Source of the DNA: [Mycobacterium] zoologicum
Lineage (GTDB): Bacteria > Actinomycetota > Actinomycetes > Mycobacteriales > Mycobacteriaceae
NCBI RefSeq assembly: GCF_020172665.1
Contig: NZ_CP083985.1
Span: forward strand, 1,152,302-1,216,301
Reading direction: 5' to 3'
Length of the DNA stretch: 64,000 nucleotides
This document shows positions 61,833 through 64,000 of the stretch, one piece after another. The number at the start of each line of letters is the position of its first letter. The first letter of the stretch is position 1. A program made the position numbers and the translations under genes. The notes beneath the pieces were generated by a model. The model saw nothing but the letters and a program-made list of their open reading frames with translations. It was not told where the DNA came from and ran no database searches.

Positions 61833-63033
61833 GCTCCAGGCGCTCGAGCCGGCGCACCAGCAGGCTGGGCAGCCAGCGGCTCTCCGGCGCGATCCCGATA
61901 TGCGAGGTGCGCGTCAGCAGTTCGCCGATAACGATCTTCGCTTCGAGGCGCGCCAGGGCGGCGCCGACGCAGAAGTGCGCGCCCTTGCCGAAGGCCAGGT
62001 GACTTGTTGTGCGGTCCAGCCGAAATTGGTCGGGCTCGGCGAAACGTGCCGGGTCCCGATTCGCCGCACCCCACAGCAACAGCAGACGGGACCCGGCCGG
62101 CAGATCGACCCCGCCAAGGCTGGTGTCGCGGCGGACGTGCCGGTAGTGACCGCGGAACGGAGACTCGCACCGCAGCACTTCTTCGAGGAAGGGGCCCAAC
62201 AACTCCGGTGACTCGCGGACCCTGCGCTGGATCTCCGGGCGCGTCGCTAACGTCCAGGCGGCCGAACCGATCAGCGACGCGGTCGATTCGCCGCCGGCGC
62301 TGAACAGGGTGATCATCATGACCTGGGCGGTAACGGTGTCGAGTGCGCCGGAGGCGCATGCGGTGGCCAGCTCGCCGAGCAGGTTGTCTTGCGGGTCGGC
62401 GGCCGCCCGCTGGAAGTGGTCGGCGATGTAGCCGCTGAGTTCCATCACGGCCACACCCGAGGCGGCCAGATCCTCGGCGCTGACCAGCCCCTCCAACAGC
62501 TGGGTGCCCGCATAACCCCAGTGCACCAACTGGTCGACGTCCGCGTCGGGAACCCCGATCAGCCGCGCCACGATCGTCATCGGCAGCCGGTTGGCGACGG
62601 TGCCCATCCACTCGATGTGTCCGTCGCGGAATCCGCCATGCCAACACCGGTCCATCGTCTCGCCGATGAACGGCTCCAAAGCGCGGATGCGCTTGGCCGC
62701 CAGCTGCGGTACCAGCATCTTGCGGTGCGCGGCGTGCGCCGGGTCGTCGGCGGTGGCCAGCACCTGGGTGGGCTCGTCGAGTCCGGGCATCGGGAAGGTG
62801 GCCACCGTGCCGTCGGCTTGATACAGCATCGTGCCGGTCAGGTTCGAGGAGAAATCCGCAGGCCGGTCGAGCGCCTCGACGATGGCGTCCCAGCTGCACA
62901 CCGCATAGAACCCGGACTCGCCGACGGCGTGCACCGGCCCGTCGTCCAGCATCCGCTCATAGAGCGGGTACGGGTCCTGGATACTTGCGTCGTTGAACAG
63001 TTCAAGGCCGATCGCGCCCATTCTGACCGTCAT
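61816..63033 (-). CDS. Cytochrome P450
   Basis: 405 residues, soluble class I P450. I-helix MITLFSAGGESTASL with acid-alcohol pair Glu-Ser/Thr, K-helix ExxR in FLEEVLR, the RHVRRDTSLGGVDLPAGS region, PERF-like FAEPDQFRLDR, and the haem loop LAFGKGAHFCVGAALARLE (Cys355). Needs a ferredoxin/reductase not in this window. Substrate unknown; nearby acyl-CoA dehydrogenase and KstR box make a lipid or sterol plausible. Confidence 0.94.
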   Translation of the reverse strand: MTVRMGAIGLELFNDASIQDPYPLYERMLDDGPVHAVGESGFYAVCSWDAIVEALDRPADFSSNLTGTMLYQADGTVATFPMPGLDEPTQVLATADDPAHAAHRKMLVPQLAAKRIRALEPFIGETMDRCWHGGFRDGHIEWMGTVANRLPMTIVARLIGVPDADVDQLVHWGYAGTQLLEGLVSAEDLAASGVAVMELSGYIADHFQRAAADPQDNLLGELATACASGALDTVTAQVMMITLFSAGGESTASLIGSAAWTLATRPEIQRRVRESPELLGPFLEEVLRCESPFRGHYRHVRRDTSLGGVDLPAGSRLLLLWGAANRDPARFAEPDQFRLDRTTSHLAFGKGAHFCVGAALARLEAKIVIGELLTRTSHIGIAPESRWLPSLLVRRLERLELTAIG

Positions 63034-63144
63034 TGCTCCAGGTTGAGCGGTGGTTTCTCCCGGGTCAACGGGGTCAGCGGAAGTTGAAAATCTCCAGTTG
63101 GCATCCGCGTGGCCGGCCGTCTCAGCGGGGGTGACCGACCGGCA

Positions 63145-63186
63145 TCATCGATGAGAACTTGGGTGGAATTTGTCTCATCATGAGAC
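63145..63186. promoter_or_regulatory. Two palindromes between P450 and TetR genes
   Basis: TCATCGATGA (63145-63154) is a perfect 10-bp palindrome. GTCTCATCATGAGAC (63172-63186) is a perfect 7-1-7 inverted repeat whose half TCAT/ATGA repeats the first. Their centres are about 30 nt apart, close to three helical turns. They lie between the divergent P450 and TetR starts and are the obvious operators for the TetR protein. Confidence 0.68.
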
Positions 63187-63217
63187 GCAGGTTCCAGCGA
63201 GGTGAGAGGCTGGGCCG

Positions 63218-63775
63218 GTGGCGCGACATGACTGGCTGGTGGGCACCGACCGTCCCGCCGCAGCCGCCGAACGGATCTACGCCGCCGCCATCGACCTCAT
63301 CGCGTCCGACGGTCTGGATGCACTGGACATTGACGTTCTGGCCGCCCGCGTCCACTGCTCGCGGGCCACCATCTACCGACATGCGGGCGGCAAATCCGAG
63401 ATCCGCGACGCCGTGGTGGCCCGCGCCGCGCAGCACATTATCGAGACCGTGCGGGATACGGTCGCCGGCCAAACCGGCGCCGAGCGGGTGGTCACCGCGA
63501 TCTCGACCGCCCTGCAGCGAATCCGCACGGACCCGTTGCGGAAGGTGATCATCGGCCCGCTGCGGGGCACGCAGGAGATGACCTGGATGGCGGCGTCCCC
63601 GATGCTGGCCGGATTCGCCCGTGATCTGAGCGGCCTGACCGGGGAAGACCCGCTGGCAGCCCAGTGGGTCGTGCGGGTGGTGCTGTCGCTGTTGTGCTGG
63701 CCGGTCGAGGACGCCGAGGCAGAGCGGCAGATTCTGGAGCGCTTCGTGGCCCCGGCGTTCGACACGAAAAGTTGA
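63218..63775 (+). CDS. TetR-family transcriptional regulator
   Basis: 185 residues. N-terminal TetR helix-turn-helix: AERIYAAAIDLIASDGLDALDIDVLAARVHCSRATIYRHAGGKSEIRDAVV; the C-terminal ligand domain ends with a predicted dimer helix (WVVRVVLSLLCWPVEDAEAERQILERFV). It is divergent from the P450 gene and probably controls it through the palindromes between them. Ligand unknown. Confidence 0.9.
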   Translation: MARHDWLVGTDRPAAAAERIYAAAIDLIASDGLDALDIDVLAARVHCSRATIYRHAGGKSEIRDAVVARAAQHIIETVRDTVAGQTGAERVVTAISTALQRIRTDPLRKVIIGPLRGTQEMTWMAASPMLAGFARDLSGLTGEDPLAAQWVVRVVLSLLCWPVEDAEAERQILERFVAPAFDTKS

Positions 63776-63791
63776 TCGCGACCCGAACTTC

Positions 63792-63809
63792 TAGAACGCG
63801 TTCTAATCT
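63792..63809 (+). promoter_or_regulatory. Perfect KstR box overlapping a leaderless -10 box
   Basis: TAGAACGCGTTCTA (63792-63805) is a perfect 14-bp palindrome and fits the KstR consensus TnnAACnnGTTnnA at every fixed position. TAATCT (63804-63809) overlaps its end and lies 7 nt before ATG 63817, so binding would block the -10 region. KstR represses cholesterol and lipid catabolism genes until a 3-oxo-cholestenoyl-CoA ligand appears. Confidence 0.78.
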
Positions 63810-63816
63810 GACCGGC

Positions 63817-64000
63817 ATGGGATTTCTCAAGCAGGACACCCCGCAGATCGACTTTGAGGAATGGAGCAAGGGCACCCGCGCCGAGAGGATCAAGCCGATG
63901 GCGCGGCACTGGGCCGAGGTCGGTTTCGGTACCCCGGTTTTGCTGCACCTGTTCTACGTCGTCAAGATCGCGCTCTACGTCCTGGGCGCGTGGCTGATCT
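63817..64000 (+). CDS. DUF3556 membrane protein, 3'-truncated by window end
   Basis: 61 residues visible: MGFLKQDTPQIDFEEWSKG, RAERIKPMARHWAEVGFGTP, then the first membrane segment LLHLFYVVKIALYVLGAWLI. This start is typical of the large multi-pass DUF3556 proteins of mycobacteria. It sits behind a perfect KstR box, so it may belong to steroid or lipid catabolism. The rest lies beyond the window. Confidence 0.78.
   Translation, partial: MGFLKQDTPQIDFEEWSKGTRAERIKPMARHWAEVGFGTPVLLHLFYVVKIALYVLGAWLI

Overview
The window is actinobacterial and clearly mycobacterial: high-GC coding, GTG starts, GTGA/ATGA gene overlaps, mycobacterial families (mycothiol amidase Mca, short-chain Z-prenyl synthase, DesA2, PhoAT/PhoH2, DUF732, DUF4245, DUF6542) and a gene order that, from memory, follows the M. 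tuberculosis block Rv1078-Rv1131 (pra, metB, greA, mca, trhA, coaA, glyA, desA2, phoH2, fum, glpX, the 3beta-HSD gene, xseBA, ispH, ychF, bpoB, ephC, prpR-prpD-prpC). Insertions into that backbone (prpB, rifampin ADP-ribosyltransferase, an R2lox, toxin-antitoxin pairs, cytochrome P450) suggest an environmental, probably rapidly growing Mycolicibacterium-type species. The first 19 bases are the Nextera transposase mosaic end, so the left edge is a raw contig end with uncut adapter.

Left third (1-24.5 kb): the end of pra, a Tat/lipoprotein amidase, metB, greA, mca and a YyaL-like protein; then an inserted cluster of a ketosteroid-isomerase-like protein, R2-like oxidase, secreted DUF1214-like protein and divergent PucR regulator; then trhA, Z-FPP synthase, membrane and secreted proteins, coaA, a DUF885 peptidase-like protein, glyA, desA2, the phoAT-phoH2 pair, a NodB deacetylase and a Tat-exported alkyl sulfatase.

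Middle (24.5-46 kb): an IS110-family element with long non-coding flanks lies beside an MFS transporter with an odd C-terminal tail, followed by the glpX-fum operon, an AI-2E transporter and an epimerase. A translationally overlapping pair of very large STAND-type regulators (a zinc-ribbon/cyclase/ATPase protein and an ATPase/LuxR protein) precedes a secreted protein and a small His-rich protein; the intergenic DNA around them carries three copies of an ATTGCAGT-centred near-palindrome. This unit is the best candidate here for an undescribed signalling system. The 3beta-HSD gene, xseB/xseA, an MLDS-like lipid-droplet protein gene, ispH, a DUF6542 gene and ychF follow.

Right third (46-64 kb): a small accessory island between ychF and osmC holds RelBE, a small membrane protein, Arr (rifampin ADP-ribosylation) and a MazEF pair. 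Then come OsmC, an ABM-domain protein, a YiiX-like papain-fold protein, an adenylyl cyclase, bpoB/ephC hydrolases, a WS/DGAT-like protein, DoxX, and the complete methylcitrate operon prpDBC with its divergent regulator PrpR and a visible PrpR/RamB-type site. An acyl-CoA dehydrogenase, a P450, a TetR regulator with palindromic sites, and the start of a DUF3556 gene with a perfect KstR box end the window.

Many starts sit 6-9 nt downstream of a TANNNT hexamer with no Shine-Dalgarno sequence, the signature of leaderless mycobacterial mRNAs; I used this to choose several starts. I saw no rRNA, tRNA or CRISPR array.
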